A stretch of 64,000 bases of DNA from Fusarium oxysporum f. sp. lycopersici 4287 (Eukaryota > Ascomycota > Sordariomycetes > Hypocreales > Nectriaceae). Both the position numbers and the translations under genes were made by a program. The stretch spans positions 399,669 through 463,668 of the forward strand of contig NC_030992.1 in the NCBI RefSeq assembly GCF_000149955.1. Direction: 5' to 3'. Shown piece after piece: positions 32,663 through 42,871 of this stretch (position 1 is its first letter; each line of letters opens with the position of its first letter). The notes under the pieces were generated by a model that was not told the origin of the DNA, did no database searches, and saw only the letters and a list, made by a program, of their open reading frames with translations.

Positions 32663-33447
32663 TTATAGCTTGCTGTTGACAAACGCCAAGGCCTCTTTTC
32701 CGTAGATGTTGACGTATTGTTGGTGGTGGTTGGAGTCGTTTCCATTACAGCAGAAGGGATCCTGAGAATCGCAGTAGATCTGGACCTTATCGGCGTTAGG
32801 GCAGCTGAAGCCTGCAGGTCGTGCATCAAACTAAATATTATCAGTAACGTCATATAAGTTACAGTAGTATGACTTACGCCGCCAGCGGTGCAGGTACCGA
32901 CTCCGTAAGATAGGCCGCTCACAAATCGAGGGTCACCCAGCATGATAACGGCCTTAACTTGTTGAACTGCACTAGCAGAGAGAGGAACGGATGAATCAGA
33001 AATGCCAGCTCCAGAGTCAGGGCCTCCACAGATGTTGTTGTCCATGATTTGGCCACCCTAGCAATATTTATCAATTACAGGCACCAATGCTAGTGATAGT
33101 AGATGACGTACCTGAGAGTAACCGACCAGGACAATCTTTGTCTGAGGGCAGCGCTGATTGAGACCATTCACAGCAGTGGTGACAGCTTGAGTACCCTGTT
33201 TCGCAGAGTCACCATACTGAACGCCGCCACATGAAGCCTGGCCACCGCAAGCAGGGTAGTCAATTGCCTCTGAAGTTGCGCCAGGGTGATCAGCCTTGAT
33301 CATATCGACTAGCTGACCAGCTGAGCCAAAGCCTGGCGCAACTGAAGTTTCACGGGCGCCAAAGATGTGAACATCAGGGCATGACTGAGCCTTGACTGCC
33401 AAGACGTTGGCGAGGATAAGAAGAGTGGAGTCGAGAGAAGCGCGCAT
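32663..33447 (-). CDS. Acetylxylan esterase (cutinase-like, CE5)
   Basis: Three exons (33447-33112, 33057-32878, 32830-32663) encode 227 residues. The ATG at 33447 starts a clean signal peptide (MRASLDSTLLILANVLAVKAQ). The catalytic serine is in GYSQGGQIMDNN, split by intron 1. The C-terminal part has GVGTCTAGGFDARPAG, SQDPFCCNGND and a catalytic His before QQYVNIYGKEA, as in CE5 acetylxylan esterases. It removes acetyl groups from xylan outside the cell. It appears intact although its neighbours on both sides are relics or accessory genes. Cutinase is the alternative, but the GGQIMDN and SYGVGTCTAGG blocks favour the esterase. Confidence 0.9.
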
Positions 33448-34187
33448 TTTCAATGACTTGTATATACTGATGAGCAATTATGTTGCTGGACGAATATCGA
33501 GCTCAGTCGTCTACTATTTAAGCACGGGAGATAAACAGGGATTCCACAGCGCATGAAGATTCCAAGAGCTAATCGACTGACATAGGTCGTTTACCAAACC
33601 ATTCCCCGCTGTTGTTTCAACCTGATTGACAGGTTTCATCCGACAGGGATGGGGTATTGGTGGGTAATTAGGATTGAATGGGTCTAAATCTGTCTGAAAC
33701 ATGTTTTGTAGCAGTTCGCATAAGATTTTATAAGAGCCGAAGCTTTGATCGAATAATGTCCGTTTTAACGTTACAGTTTCAGGAACCGATCGAGCCGACG
33801 GCCCGATGAACAGACCGTTTCTAAGCCGGAAGTTAATCTATTGGTTCGTTTTTCCAACGTGGGATTCGCATAATTTCCTCAAATATCCCTCTTTGTAACA
33901 TGAGATCCTGGATATATGACTATTTCGTGATAACCTCATTTCTAAGAAGTAAATATGCCTGTTGAGCGCCTGGACTGCACCAGATCGTCATGACTTTGGC
34001 ACCTCTTCGAATCGCATGTCTCATCGCGGAAACATCAAGTATAACATGGAGGTTTAGGATAGAATAGTGAAGACGAGCAGAGGAGATACTAAACTATTCA
34101 AGACTCTTTGATGATAGACCATAAAATTGCGTATCGGCACCAGATCTGGGTGTTAATCCGCACAGCAGGCCTCCGCTAACAGATGAC
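33448..34187. other. Intergenic, no gene seen
   Basis: 740 bp between the esterase start and the end of the ankyrin gene. It contains the esterase promoter; only short, featureless open frames are present. Confidence 0.55.
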
Positions 34188-37123
34188 CTACTCGACCACG
34201 CTACTAAGCATTGCCAGTATCTCTTGAAATTCATCGGATCTGTCATCTCCCGACTCAATCATCTCCTTCACCCATTCTGTAGCCTTTCCAGCCTGCTCTT
34301 TCGTCACCGCATCGCGGTCAATAAACATCTTCACGACAACCACATGCTTTTTCGCCGCTGCGGCAACGATTGCGAGCCCGTAGTGTCCGCCTTCCATCGC
34401 CGGATCCGCGCCAACGTCGAGCAACTTCTCAGTAACGTCTCGATACCCTTTGCATGCTGCGGCCTGTAGCGCGCTGCCATAGTACTGTGCCGAATTGTTG
34501 ACATTCGCACCGGCGTTGATGAGATGGTCCACGACTTCGGGATGCTCCTTATCCAACGCAATCACCAACGCCGGGTATTTACTCACTGCGCTCCGTGCCT
34601 GTACATCTGCGCCCGCATCTAGAAGCATGTTCATAGCTTCTACCTGGCCTTCACTGACGGCAGCGAGGAACGGCGTCCCAAGATAGCCTGCTTTGCCGTC
34701 GACAGCGGCACCAGCGTCCAAGAGCTGCTGCATAATACGCAGGTGGCCATTCATCGAAGCCACGTACAGCGGCGTGACGCTTCTCCCATACTGGCTGAAA
34801 TACTGGTTGACGTTGGCGCCGGCTTTGATGAGGCATGTTACAAGAATCTCATTCCCTTCTTGGACCGCGATGATCAGAGGAGGTTTCAAGCTGTGAAAGT
34901 CCAATGTCTCTTCTGGGTCTCCATCAGGTGATGCTCCAGCTGCGAGGAGCATATCCACGATCTCTGCCTCCCCCTGCTGGACTGCATATCCTAAAGCAGG
35001 CCCGAACCTCATTTTACCGCTGGCTTGCAGCTTGTAGAGGAGTAGCTTCACAACCGGCACACATCCACTAGCAGCAGCAGCTGCTATCGGAGTCTTTTTG
35101 GTTCCTCCATAGGCGTTCACGTCGACACCCGCATTGAGCAGGCACTCTACGATCTCAGCCCTCCCGGAGCTTGCTGCCGCGTGAAGAGGGGCATCCTCGA
35201 GTTTCTCTCCGCGTTCCTCTTGAAGATCAACATCTGCACCAGCGACAAGGAGCTGCTGGATGATACCCAGATAACCCTTCCTGGTGGCTCGGTATAGAGC
35301 GGTGCCCTCGGCCTGTCGATCAAGATCAGCACCAGCAGCTATCAGCCAGCGAACACACTGGCCATGCCCGCCTTCCGCGGCAACTTGCAGCGCGCTGGTC
35401 CTGGAAGCAAGCTGGTCAAAATCCGCGCCCGCCGCCAAGAGCCATAGGACAATATCGTCGTGGCCAGCCTTCGAGGCAGCAAAGATGGCATTGGAGCGAT
35501 TGTCGGAAATATCTGGATCTGCGCCTGCTCCGAGAAGTAGCTGAACGACTCGAGCGTGGCCGTTTTGTGAGGCTGCAATGAGCGGGGTGTATGGGCCACG
35601 ACCGCCGAGTACGTTGGTGTCTGCACCAGCTTTGATGAGCAGGTCGACAATGTCAGCGTAGCCTGCAGTACAAGCGTCCTTGAGCAACTCGTCATAGTCT
35701 TCCTTTTGCGAGATCTGTTCTAAGTTTCGTCCAAAGAGCGTCACGGACTCTGTCAACATTCCCATCGTGAACCGCATCAGTAAGGCTGTACTCTTCATCC
35801 TCTTTATCCTGAAAAGTGTCGTCGTCGTTTTCGACCTCTAACAGAGCGGAGGATTCTGGCGTGCTGTCTTCATCGGTCTCTTTCATGCTTGGCTCGGCGT
35901 CTTTATCGTCGCTTCCGCCATGGGCCGTCTCGGTATCTTCTGTGACGCTTCCCTCGCCAGACCCTTTAGCTTTAACATATTTGCCTTTATCTAAATCAAG
36001 GTCAGTTCACATAAGAAAACAAGACAATCGATACAGTTGGTCGATATGTTGACAGTCCACACGACGAAACTAACTTACCGTCAGTTCCTACTCGTTCCGC
36101 TTCAGTCCACGTCTGAACATGGTAGGTCCGCGGATCCCGAAGATACGCGACTCCTGGTTCCAATTTTCCGGTGGTCCACTACAGCTCAGATTCGTCAGTG
36201 CAGCTCTGTATGAAAGAGGTAGACTGTTTCGGGGTATTACCACGTAGCTCCTATAATGAAAGCGAATGCCTCCGACGAAGGTGACAAGTCTTTCGTCACT
36301 CTGTACATAAGCCAATTCAGCGCACAGCATTCCCCTAATATGATACACCAGTCGCATACCTTTGCTCGATATGTGAACGAGCCATCTGCATGCCTTTTCT
36401 CTCCATGTTCGATGCTTGGCTCGAGGTTAACGATACCATCTATACCGGCTGAGAATCCTAGCTTCACAACCTTGTCTTTGTCTTGCCAAACATTTAAGGC
36501 TATTTCCTTGGTGGTGTAAGTGGTCGTGACCAGCCAGACACCGTGCTCTCTCACAGCCGAACGTATCTCGGGGAACAGTCTCTGATTCTCTTTGAACCAG
36601 CGATCAAGGAAGTCACCATCATCAATGCTGGAGCGTACCACAGGGTTTTTCATTACTAGGACGGCGCCAAGGGTGTTGCTATTTCGGTACGCATTGTCAG
36701 TACCCACGTTGATAGGTGTCTGGGCTAGGATTGGACTGCAGCCATACAATGTCTATGTTAGCTCAACATTCCATTGGTGGTTGACACGGCGGGATCAACT
36801 TGCACTTCAATTTTGAAGCCCGCATCTGTGCTGACGGTTTGTGAAGATGTGAGAGTTCCGATCTCCATCTCGATATCATCATGCACCTTTAATGGCTCTG
36901 ATAGTCGCGTGAATTTCTTGGAAATCCCCTGAACCACAGGCTCTCCAGTTTGCTGTACGTCCTGAAGCGAGAGAATCTTTTTCCAGTTGCCGTTGCAGTC
37001 GAAGTAACCAACGGAGCCTGGCTTGACATCCTTGGAGCTCAATCGGTGATAGCAGGCGTGGCCAAAGGACCAGTCGACCATGCCCTGGGCGTACTGCGTG
37101 GCCCAGCGATCGGTGCTCTTCAT
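34188..37123 (-). CDS. Ankyrin-repeat protein with uncharacterised N-terminal domain; one frame break
   Basis: Exons 37123-36800, 36719-36360, 36300-36241, 36178-36079 and 35990 onward splice in phase. The N-terminal domain of about 280 residues (WSFGHACYHRLSS, GSVGYFDCNGNWK, NTLGAVLVM, LVTFVGGIRFHYRSY) is a type I associate with fungal proteins of unknown role. An acidic, Ser/Glu-rich linker follows, then about 14 ankyrin repeats (repeated ADVDxxxGxTPL-like units, LLNAGVDVNAYG, LLDAGADVQARS). Between DGNVDRVRDAL and QISQKEDYDELL (about 35700-35745) the frame moves by one base. A very short intron could also bridge it, but none has normal size. Ankyrin tails in fungi often accompany recognition proteins. 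Confidence 0.75.
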
Positions 37124-38521
37124 CGTGTATATTCTTGCTGACTTGCGATTGGGATTTATTGTGTCAGGTCTTGGATCTGTTCAGCTCTGCTGACGACTGT
37201 TTGATGGCAAGCATGACACATGACGTGATACTATCACCGTGGGGTAATCATGCTATATACCTATCCAGCGGTGCACCTCTCGTCAAGCCAATCGCGCAAC
37301 CCGACAGAGCCGCGTGACCATTGGAAACGCAGTGGACTGTGCTTACTCAGTCTCAGGTAGCAGCAGAAACACAGGGTGCAACGGCCATTAAACTAGCAGC
37401 TCACCACCAGTTACTAGAGGGTCTTTACCGGGCCGGGCCGATCTATACTGAGCGAGTCTACCATTGCGAGATGGTGTAGAGAGAAGCTATCCGATTCGAT
37501 GTTTTAGCTTCCAACACTTAACTCTTAGTATTGAGGCCTTCTATCAGTAGCAGATGCCAGGTAGCGCACGCCTGAAAGTAAGCTTAGCAATTTCCCATCC
37601 CATCCAATCCTTATCTTTCTACCCCGCTTTGCCCAACGCTTAGCTGGAGGGTCCCGTAAGAGAATGTCTTGACAGGTAGAACAGAGGGCTCGTTGGCATC
37701 TAGTGTCGGGTTTATATCGCCAGACTCAGCAGGCAAAACATAACCAGACCAGAAGAAAGGTTAGCGAAGGCTAGATGATAGTTGGAGTATCATTCAATAT
37801 CAGCAATTTCAAGTTCTGCCTCGACAAAGAGGATGACTTGAGTTAAAAGGCCCGAACTACAGCATAGGAACTGTTTTATTATATGGTCATTTAAAGATCA
37901 GGAGTCGGTGCGTAAACAACTTGAGGACACGATATGAAGAGTGAATGATGGAAAACAGAGAAAAAAAAAGAAAAATTGTCGAAGCAAATTGACTTTCATA
38001 TCGGGACCTAGGTAGTCGATTGCTGCCTGTAAGGTTAAGCTTTAGGCTGCCAACACAGATGATGAGGACATGTCGGGATCAAGTTTCCAATTCGGCCGTT
38101 TTGTATGTGCAGCAACACGATTGGGATAACCCGCCATGAGGTTGCGATAAGCGGGGTTGACGATATCGGAGGTCGACCCGATAAGGTCGGAGCCGTGCCC
38201 CGTTCCGTTTCCGAACCAAGACGGCATCCGGGTTCCAAATGCCGGGGCGCAAAGCATTGATCAACTGGGACCAACTACTTGAACGAAAAAAGAATCATCT
38301 TGACCATAGAGATTGACTCTTCCAGGCGTTCTCCTCCTTTGATCTTATCTGACCTGTAAAGTTTATCTGGCAGAGCATATACAACTGATTAGTCATCCGT
38401 GTCCGACTCGGAGCCCCACATCTCCAGCTCCGATCTAAATTTTTCCGTTGACCTCATCGCACAAACCCACTCATTCACTCACTCACTCCAACAAGGATAT
38501 CTCACATCCCTCGCAGCCAAA
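37124..38521. other. Intergenic region upstream of ade2
   Basis: 1.4 kb holding the promoters of the ankyrin gene and of ade2, which are divergent. A pyrimidine-rich leader with CACTCA repeats lies directly before the ade2 ATG (38465-38490). One possible small gene is listed separately at 38042-38257. Confidence 0.55.
38042..38257 (-). CDS. Possible small protein, 71 residues
   Basis: An ATG-started frame whose composition (MPSWFGNGTG, GYPNRVAAHTKRPNWKL) is rather protein-like, with Trp, Asn and Pro and no simple repeats. No domain is recognised and no intron is needed. The region is open in two other minus-strand frames as well, which weakens the case. It could be the 3' exon of an unseen gene. 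Confidence 0.25.
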   Translation of the reverse strand: MLCAPAFGTRMPSWFGNGTGHGSDLIGSTSDIVNPAYRNLMAGYPNRVAAHTKRPNWKLDPDMSSSSVLAA

Positions 38522-40402
38522 ATGAGTGGAAAACCTGCCCTCGGTCTTCTCGGCGGCGGCCAACTCGGCCGCATGCTCTGCGAAGCCGCATCCCCTCTCG
38601 AAGTCGAAATCGCCATCCTCGACGCCCAAGACGCACCCGCCAAGCAAGTCAGCCGCAGCAAGTACCACGTCGACGGCTCCTTCAAAGACGCCCAGAAGAT
38701 CAGAGAGCTCGCCAGCAGCTGCAGCGTCCTCAGCGTTGAGACGGAGCATATCGAGACTGCTGTTCTGGAGGAGTTGGCTACCGAGGGAAAGGTTCTTGTT
38801 TATCCTTCGTGGAAGACGCTGCGCTTGATTCAGGATAAGTTCGAGCAGAAGGATTATCTGGGCAAGCAGGGTATTCCTATCGCTGAGCAGGTCGCTATTC
38901 AGGCTCAGGGTGCGGAGGAGATGCGTAAGGCGCTGAAGGATGTCGCGACTAAGTTTGGATTTCCTTATATGCTCAAGTCGCGAAAGGATTCGTATGATGG
39001 ACGTGGAAATATCAAGATCGCTAATGACGAGGATATCGAGACTGCTGTGAGCGAATTTGGAAAGCTTCAGTGCTACGCTGAGAAGTACGTCCCTTTCCAG
39101 CGCGAACTCTCGGTCATTGTTATTCGCACAGAGGACACTGAGGGCCGAACGAAGCGTCTTGTGCCGTACCCTTGTGTGGAGACTGTTCACGAGGACAATG
39201 TTTGCTCGCGGGTTTACATGCCTCCCCGCGATACACCCGATGAGGTGTCTAAGCGCGCCCAGGAGGTTGCTGTCAGTGTTGTTGAAAAGCTGTGGGGACG
39301 AGGTGTTTTTGCCGTTGAGATGTTTGTCACGGAGAAGAATGACATTCTTGTCAATGAGATTGCGCCGCGACCTCATAACTCTGGTCATCTCACCATCGAG
39401 GCCGTTCCCTACATGTAAGTGTTCAATATTGCCCAACTGATTTCATGCTCAGACATGTACAGGTCACAGTACAAGGCGCAACTCACATCCATTCTCGACG
39501 AGCCCCTCCCTGAAAAGCTGGAACCCCACGTCGCTTCTAGCATCATGATCAACATTCTCGGCGGCGCCGAACCCGAATCTCACATCCCTCTCGTCCAAAA
39601 GGCCAAGTCCATGTTCGCCAGCAACATCGGCGTGTACCCCCATCTCTACGGCAAGCAGTCCAAGCCCGGTCGCAAGATCGGTCACATCACCCTCACCGGA
39701 TTGACCGCCAGCATCAAGGAGCTTGAGGAGTATGCTCAACCTCTCCTTAAGCTGGCTGCTGATATGCGGCAAGAGCGCATTCAAGCCAAGAGCAAGAGTC
39801 TTCGTCCTGAACAGGCTGTTGCCAAGGCTACCAAGGATCCTTTGGTTCTTGTTACTATGGGTTCTGACTCTGATCTTCCCGTTCTCAAGGCTGGTCTTGA
39901 TATTCTCACTCAGTTTGGTGTGCCTTGGGAGGTTGACATTACGTCTGCTCACCGAACTCCTGTCAAAATGGGTGATGTTGCGACTGCTGCTGCTGACCGG
40001 GGCATCAAGGTCATCATTGCCGCCGCAGGAGGAGCTGCCCATCTTCCTGGCATGGTCTCAGCCTACACCCCCCTTCCCGTTATTGGTGTTCCCGTCAAGG
40101 CCACTCACCTGGACGGAATGGACTCTCTTTTGAGCATTGTCCAGATGCCTGTAAGTAATCACCCCGACCATCAATTTGCACAGACTGACTCGATACAGCG
40201 CGGCGTTCCTACCGCCACCGTCGGCATCAACAACTCCACCAACGCGGCTCTTCTCGCCATCAGAATCCTGGGTGCTTTCGTGCCGGAGTATCTTGAGAAG
40301 ATGAGGGCTTATCAGGTTGACATTGGCGAGCAGGTGAACGGTAAGGCTACTCGGTTGAGGGAGTCTGATGTCGAGTCTTATCTGGCTCAAATGAAGAAAT
40401 GA
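38522..40402 (+). CDS. ade2: Phosphoribosylaminoimidazole carboxylase (PurK-PurE fusion)
   Basis: Three exons (38522-39414, 39463-40150, 40199-40402) give 594 residues. The true ATG is 38522; the upstream open frame has only a GTG. The N-terminal PurK ATP-grasp part begins [12 protein letters not shown] and includes [11 protein letters not shown] and [12 protein letters not shown]. The C-terminal PurE mutase part has [21 protein letters not shown] and [11 protein letters not shown]. The enzyme converts aminoimidazole ribotide to the carboxylated ribotide in cytosolic purine synthesis; loss gives red, adenine-requiring strains. It is intact, GC-rich in codon use and the only housekeeping gene in the window, so it is a good anchor for synteny. 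Confidence 0.97.
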
Positions 40403-40626
40403 ACAAAAGCGATTCTATGATAAATTCCAAATTAGACAAGAAATAAAAAACCGACCACGTTTCTTTGAAGCAGACAATTTTGATCCACCAAGAGGCAGCT
40501 TTGATGGGAGGAATGAAGCGTCCTATAGCAAGTCTGCCCCAACTGGTGGGAACAAGGGACCAGACCTGGACTGAACAGCTTTAAGCACTCTATATCTTGA
40601 TACATGAAAGCCGACTCTGCCAGACT

Positions 40627-41457
40627 CTAGTTCGCCTCAATAAGAATAGCATCATCAACATAAAACTCCAAACTCTGGCACTCCGCCCGAATCTGAATAC
40701 TCGGTACCAGATCTAAGAAGTTCTGATTCCAAATACAGCTCATAGTAAACTGCGTCCATTCATTATACGGCCCAGCCCAATCGGTGCCCAAGATGTACCC
40801 GCCTCCAGCTCCACAGGTAATCTTTCGCGTCTGGCAATCAACAGCCGCGGTCGTCTTAATCCAGATAGAATAATGGTACTCAGTGTCAACTTTGATCAAT
40901 GATTGGTCAACGGGATGATCGACGCCTAGGACGACAGGGCCGTTGTAATCCGCATAGAAGTGGCCAGAGAATTCGCCTGCGTGGGTTCCCTCGTCGGAGA
41001 GGGAGAGCGTGCCACGTTGTCCGATTGTGTACCAGGGGGTGATGGTGCCTGAATCGAAACCAGGGTTTGTGAGAACGTTGGTTGGTTCTGCGGCAGCTGT
41101 TGTGGTGGTTGTAGGTTCCGCGGTGGATGTGGCGAGTGTAGTTGGTTCAGCACTTGAAGTGGTGATCAGGATAGTTGAGGTAGCCGAATCAGAGGCGACT
41201 TCAGTAGTGGTGCCAGAGACAGTTTCCGTCTCCGTCTCGGTAGTGGCTGTCTCAGTCTCGGACACAGCAGTTGATCCAGTGAAGAAAGTTGTAGATGTCT
41301 CGGTTTCATCGGCGATAGTTGAGGACGAAACAGCGGGAGCAGACGTAGATTCAGCGGAAGTCGTAGATAAAGTGACTGAAGCAGAGGAAGAAGGCTTGCA
41401 TGGCGATGCACAGGCAAGTTGGCATATCGCCAGCATCTGAAGAGCTAGAACTCGCAT
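40627..41457 (-). CDS. Secreted Ser/Thr-rich protein with a C-terminal CBM-like domain
   Basis: A single exon of 276 residues from the ATG at 41457. A signal peptide (MRVLALQMLAICQLACA) is followed by about 110 residues rich in Ser, Thr, Ala and Glu with imperfect repeats (SAEPTTLATSTAEPTTTT), a likely O-glycosylated linker. The last 150 residues begin TNVLTNPGFDSGTITPW and end LEFYVDDAILIEAN. That is the shape of the jelly-roll carbohydrate-binding domains (CBM4/9-like) seen in fungal wall-associated proteins. Four cysteines near the end could pair. It is probably extracellular and glycan-binding; no catalytic domain is present. Confidence 0.75.
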   Translation of the reverse strand: MRVLALQMLAICQLACASPCKPSSSASVTLSTTSAESTSAPAVSSSTIADETETSTTFFTGSTAVSETETATTETETETVSGTTTEVASDSATSTILITTSSAEPTTLATSTAEPTTTTTAAAEPTNVLTNPGFDSGTITPWYTIGQRGTLSLSDEGTHAGEFSGHFYADYNGPVVLGVDHPVDQSLIKVDTEYHYSIWIKTTAAVDCQTRKITCGAGGGYILGTDWAGPYNEWTQFTMSCIWNQNFLDLVPSIQIRAECQSLEFYVDDAILIEAN

Positions 41458-42871
41458 AGTAAGTGTTCCAGGTAATGACTGTAAGGGTGACGAGATCGTG
41501 AGGATTGAAAATACAAAGTGGTGGGCGTCTCTAAAAAGAAATAACATTATGCTGGTAAAAGAAATTCCTCCTGAATTTCGGTACACAGCGCTAGCTGGTC
41601 TAGATGGCGGATTATTGGTTTAAGCTTAAGGATTATCGGATGTGGCGTTGATAGAGCCTATAACCTTTAGAGGATTTGAGGTTAGCAGATTAACAGAGAC
41701 AGCTGTATCCACTTTGTTTGAACGAGTTTTGCTTGATCCAAGGTCGTGATATTGGCTACCCTAGGGCGTATAGGAAAACTTTAAACATCAAGTCAATCGT
41801 TAAAGAAATGTTTAAATAGGCCTACATATTGTAAAAGAGACTTGCCAGGCTTTTAAAAAATATACATATCTTGTTTATCTACCCCATAGTCAAGATTGTG
41901 ATTTCCACTAACACTAAGTTTATTTGTCGTCACCTACAAAATAAAAGCTCAGCTATGCTTACAACAGCGATCAGCGAAACGGAATCACAGTATATCAGTA
42001 TCCCATGCTATAGCTCCGGCCAAAAGCTTACTAAAATGGAGCAGCATATGCCAAAGATTTTATTAAGTGCCGGGAAATAGGTATATTAATAATTATTTAT
42101 CCGTTGCTTGCATTCGGAGTGTTCGTTTCGAAGCTGTATCTCGGAACATTGGTTAATCCAGTTTTAGTTGTGACTTAACACAGAGTCTTACCAGGTTTGT
42201 CTTAGTTCGCTTTTAAGGCTGAGATTGGGTTGATGAGCCCCACTACCAGGTCGATTTAACAAGGACGCAGATTTGGAATCTTCTTTTTGTACTCCGTAGC
42301 AGGTGCTTCAACAGTCGACAATCTGTTGAGTCAAAGTTTGTCCTCAATTCGTAGTTATAGGCTCACTGATGTAGAAAGCTGAACGCCAATGGTTGGGCTG
42401 CTGACGTGATCTCAAGAGAGAGCCGCATGAAGCATTGAAGCTGTATCATCTTCGCTGAGCGAATTATTACACGCTATGTACAAAGTAATCTGTAGCTCGA
42501 TTAAAATTAGCCACGGGCCTCGGGAAAACCACTTAAATGCGATTGTTATGCCCCAATCGGTTACAGGCCTTCTGACCTATGGTGGAATCAACATGGGCTG
42601 TTAATTGCTGACTGCATACAACTTTTGCAACCAACGCTTTCAGCTCACCTTTAGTCATCCAATCACGGCTGAGTATCACATCGTAAATGAGGCACGAGAA
42701 CATCGATCCTTGCTCGAGTGTTACATATTTAACCACCATATCCTCTAGGCAACCGTAGATCGTTTCAGTCATTGTCAGCTTATTTATTTCTTCCCTTTGT
42801 CCCGTAGGCCTCCTCTTGTTTCTTTCCTTCCGACATCTCCACAGCGAGCTGCGCTAAACTCATTTCTCACC
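41458..42871. other. Intergenic, AT-rich, no convincing gene
   Basis: 1.4 kb, noticeably AT-rich around 41760-42130 and with only short open frames. It contains the promoter of the large NACHT gene. No inverted terminal repeats or transposase fragments were recognised. Confidence 0.5.

Noticed and set aside
36237..36360. Apparent loss of frame in the N-terminal domain of the ankyrin gene
   Set aside because: A 20-residue exon at 36300-36241 between two introns resolves it in phase.
38483..39436. 317-codon open frame antisense to ade2
   Set aside because: It is a shadow of the GC-rich ade2 coding strand; composition is Leu/Ser-rich without domain features, and the sense gene is certain.
42533..42772. 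79-codon minus-strand frame upstream of the Goodbye-NACHT gene
   Set aside because: It has an ATG but no domain, signal peptide or conservation clue; 100 bp from a divergent start is more likely promoter.
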